Source: Chloroflexota bacterium
GTDB taxonomy: Bacteria; Chloroflexota; Anaerolineae; B4-G1
NCBI GenBank assembly: GCA_030596915.1
Contig: JAUVSX010000114.1
Span: 1 to 8,248 of the forward strand
DNA length: 8,248 bases
Direction of reading: 5' to 3'
Shown here one piece after another: positions 6,539-8,248 of the stretch; the first letter of the stretch is position 1; each line of letters starts with the position of its first letter. Below the pieces are notes generated by a model, which saw only the letters and a program-made list of their open reading frames with translations, made no database searches and had not been told where the DNA came from. The position numbers were made by a program, and so were the translations under genes.

Positions 6539-7353
6539 GTGTCATTGAACAAGTGCGCGCCCACGTCAAGGAGAGACTCCAGCAGTTGGACGGCGTTGTT
6601 GCACTGCGGCAAACGGTTGAGGGCACCGCCCCCTTCCTCTTCCGTGAAGGAGACAATCTCGATCAACTCGCGCTGGAGCCTCAATACCCACTTGCGCCCG
6701 TCGTGTCCTTGCTGCACAAGCGAGATCCCGCGGTTCGGATTGGCGTCGTGGCGCGCGGGGGCGACGTCCGCGCGCTTGTCGAGATGGCGAAGCGTGAGCA
6801 GGTAGACCCCGAGCGGTTGCACATCATCGGTGTTGCCTGCACTGATGATGAGGCCCAAGATTGCCGATGCTCCGACCCGGCGCCCAGTATCGACGCCTGG
6901 CCTCACGCCGTGCTCGTGGGGACGCCGGCCCAGGGTGCAGGACCCAACCCGCTCGTCGCGGAATACGACAAGATGTCGCTCGAGGAGCGCCGGGAGTTCT
7001 GGGAGCGACAGTTCAGCAAGTGCATCAAGTGCTATGGCTGCCGCAACATCTGTCCAGTGTGCTTCTGCGAGTCGTGCGCACTGGAGGACCCGCTCTGGGT
7101 AGAGAAGGGGGTCCTTGGCCCGCCCTTCCCGATGTTCCATCTGATCAAGGCGATGCACATGGCCGGCCGCTGTGTCGCCTGCCGCCAGTGCGAGCTGGCG
7201 TGTCCGGCGCACATCCCGCTGACGGTGCTGTATGACCTGATGCGGCGGGATGTGGAGGCGTTGCTTGGATACGTGCCCGGCGAGGACCTGGGGATGGGGC
7301 CCCCGCTATCGCTGACGCTCGAAGAAGCGCCGCTGCGGGCAAAGGTTAGGTAG
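6535..7353 (+). CDS. 4Fe-4S dicluster electron-transfer protein, FrhB/FdhB-like
   Basis: A 272-residue soluble iron-sulfur protein placed between MvhD and the formate dehydrogenase catalytic subunit, so probably the wire between them. The N-terminal half (segment IGVVARGGDVRALVEMAKREQV) resembles the FrhB/FdhB family of F420 or formate dehydrogenase beta subunits. The C-terminal half has two cysteine groups: Cys163/166/169/173, with extra Cys176/178/181, and Cys213/216/219/223, each of the CxxCxxCxxxCP ferredoxin type. Further cysteines sit at 102, 110 and 112. Its ATG overlaps the mvhD stop by 4 nt and has GGAGGAG 8 nt upstream. It could also be described as HdrC-like in its C-terminal half, but it lacks HdrC context. 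The exact family name is uncertain; the electron-transfer role is well supported by motifs and position. Whether it binds flavin or F420 cannot be judged. Confidence 0.85.
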   Translation: MSVIEQVRAHVKERLQQLDGVVALRQTVEGTAPFLFREGDNLDQLALEPQYPLAPVVSLLHKRDPAVRIGVVARGGDVRALVEMAKREQVDPERLHIIGVACTDDEAQDCRCSDPAPSIDAWPHAVLVGTPAQGAGPNPLVAEYDKMSLEERREFWERQFSKCIKCYGCRNICPVCFCESCALEDPLWVEKGVLGPPFPMFHLIKAMHMAGRCVACRQCELACPAHIPLTVLYDLMRRDVEALLGYVPGEDLGMGPPLSLTLEEAPLRAKVR

Positions 7354-7364
7354 GGAGGCACTGC

Positions 7365-8248
7365 ATGGAGTATCAGAACATTCTGACCACGTGCATCTAC
7401 TGTGGGTGCGGATGCCCGCTCTACGTGCAGATTCTGGACGGTGAGATCGTTGGGGTACTGCCCTCGAAGGAGCATCCCATCAGCCGGGGCCAACTGTGCA
7501 TCAAGGGCTGGAATGCCACTGCGTTCGTCTATCATTCGGACCGGCTCAAGACGCCCCTGATCCGCCGGGGGGACTCCCTCGAAGAGGCGACGTGGGCGCA
7601 GGCGCTGGGGCTTGTAGCCCAGAGGCTCGCCACGATTCGCGACGAGTCGGGCCCGGACAGCATCGGGTTCCTCACCTCTGCCAAGTGCACGAACGAGGAG
7701 AATTACCTGCTGCAGAAGCTCGCTCGGGCGGTGATCAAGACGAACAACGTCGATCACTGTGCCCGACTCTGACACGCCCCTACGGTGGCCGGTCTGGTCG
7801 CCGCGTTCGGAAGTGGGGCGATGACCAACTCCGTCCCGGAGTTCAGTGCAATAACCGAGTGCTTCCTCATCACGGGTTCGAATACGAGCGAGGCCCACCC
7901 GCTGGTGGCCAGCCACGTGATCGAGGCCCAGGAGCGGGGCGCCCAGATCATCGTCGTCGACCCGCGGGAGATCCACATCGGGCGGATAGCGGACATCTTT
8001 CTCCGTCCTCGCCCCGGCACGGACGTGGCCTGGCTCAACGGGATGATGAATGTGATCATCGGTGAGGCTCTGGCCGACGACGCCTTCGTCGACGAGCGCA
8101 CGGAGGGATTCGAGGAGCTGCGAGACGTGGTGGCGCGGTATACTCCCGAACGGGTGGAGGAGATAAGTGGCATTCCCGCGGACGATCTGCGTTTGGCGGC
8201 TCGCACGTATGCCTCGCGCAAGCCGGCCGCCATCCTCTACGCGATGGG
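7365..8248 (+). CDS. fdhA: Formate dehydrogenase catalytic subunit, selenoprotein (Sec136), 3'-partial
   Basis: A molybdopterin (bis-PGD) oxidoreductase of the formate dehydrogenase type, oxidising formate to CO2 or running in reverse. The first 294 codons are present, out of roughly 680-700 usual. The [4Fe-4S] ligands follow the family pattern: Cys10, Cys13, Cys17 and Cys45, the last followed by Lys47 of CIKG. The active-site stretch NNVDHCARL-TGA-HAPTVAGL carries Sec at residue 136 next to His137, equivalent to Sec140-His141 in E. coli FdhF, and is followed by FGSGAMTNS. Reading through TGA 7770-7772 keeps one frame to the window end, and a SECIS-like hairpin follows. No twin-arginine signal is present, so it is cytoplasmic, as expected for partnership with HdrA/MvhD. 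GGAGG lies 6 nt before the ATG, 11 nt after the previous stop. Related Mo enzymes rarely have Sec in this motif, so formate dehydrogenase is secure. Confidence 0.96.
7770..7772 (+). other. Selenocysteine codon (TGA) in fdhA, residue 136
   Basis: TGA sits within the formate dehydrogenase active-site motif CARL-x-HAPTVAGL, the classic Sec position of the family and a metal ligand of the cofactor. The flanking sequence is conserved and in one frame. Confidence 0.95.
7783..7803 (+). promoter_or_regulatory. Bacterial SECIS element of fdhA
   Basis: An 8-bp stem (7783-7790 with 7796-7803, including two G-U pairs) closes a GGTCT loop at 7791-7795. The loop starts 18 nt after the TGA, in the accepted range. 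It nearly equals the AGGUCU loop of E. coli fdhF and shares GGUC with the hdrA element in this operon. Confidence 0.87.

Noticed and set aside
7365..7772. fdhA as a truncated 135-residue pseudogene
   Set aside because: The TGA is at the family's known Sec position, the frame stays open to the window end with conserved sequence, and a SECIS hairpin follows.
7032..7976. Minus-strand open frame of 314 codons opposite the dicluster gene and fdhA
   Set aside because: It is a shadow of two well-supported plus-strand genes with no independent protein features.

Overview
This 8.2 kb GC-rich window looks like a chromosomal piece of an anaerobic bacterium. Bacterial rather than archaeal origin is supported by Shine-Dalgarno sites, a sigma70-like promoter, a His-Asp two-component system, and selenocysteine (Sec) insertion hairpins placed directly after the UGA inside the coding sequence; archaea carry the equivalent element in the untranslated region. 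The phylum cannot be fixed from the sequence. Chloroflexota, Actinomycetota or Desulfobacterota-like lineages are all compatible.

Left half (1-3762), minus strand: an OmpR/PhoB-family response regulator, a PhoR/WalK-type sensor histidine kinase (TM-sensor-TM-HAMP-PAS-HisKA-HATPase), and a multi-spanning membrane protein with CreD-like architecture that runs off the left edge. The gaps before the kinase and before the CreD-like gene each hold 7-bp direct repeats on an 11-bp pitch (CTGACAC x2; CTGCCMC x4). Both arrays end exactly 10 bp before a -10-like hexamer. This is the geometry of a PhoB-type box replacing the -35 element, so the regulator probably activates both genes itself.

Middle (3763-4105): a 343-bp divergent intergenic region with a good plus-strand promoter (TTGACA-17-TGcGAGAAT), a palindrome inside its spacer, and a leader of about 210 nt with small hairpins.

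Right half (4106-8248), plus strand: a tight operon hdrA - mvhD - FrhB/FdhB-like iron-sulfur protein - fdhA. It encodes an HdrA/MvhD electron-transfer module joined to a molybdenum/tungsten formate dehydrogenase. Both hdrA and fdhA are interrupted by an in-frame TGA at the position where their families carry Cys or Sec. Each TGA is followed at the right distance by a stem-loop with a GGUC apical loop. Both are therefore best read as selenoproteins: HdrA of 652 residues with Sec196, and FdhA with Sec136 (3' end outside the window). Ordinary gene callers would split each into two fragments. No HdrB or HdrC lies between these genes. The likely job is to pass formate-derived electrons through iron-sulfur centres to the HdrA flavin, which in this family splits or merges electrons between a high- and a low-potential carrier such as ferredoxin.
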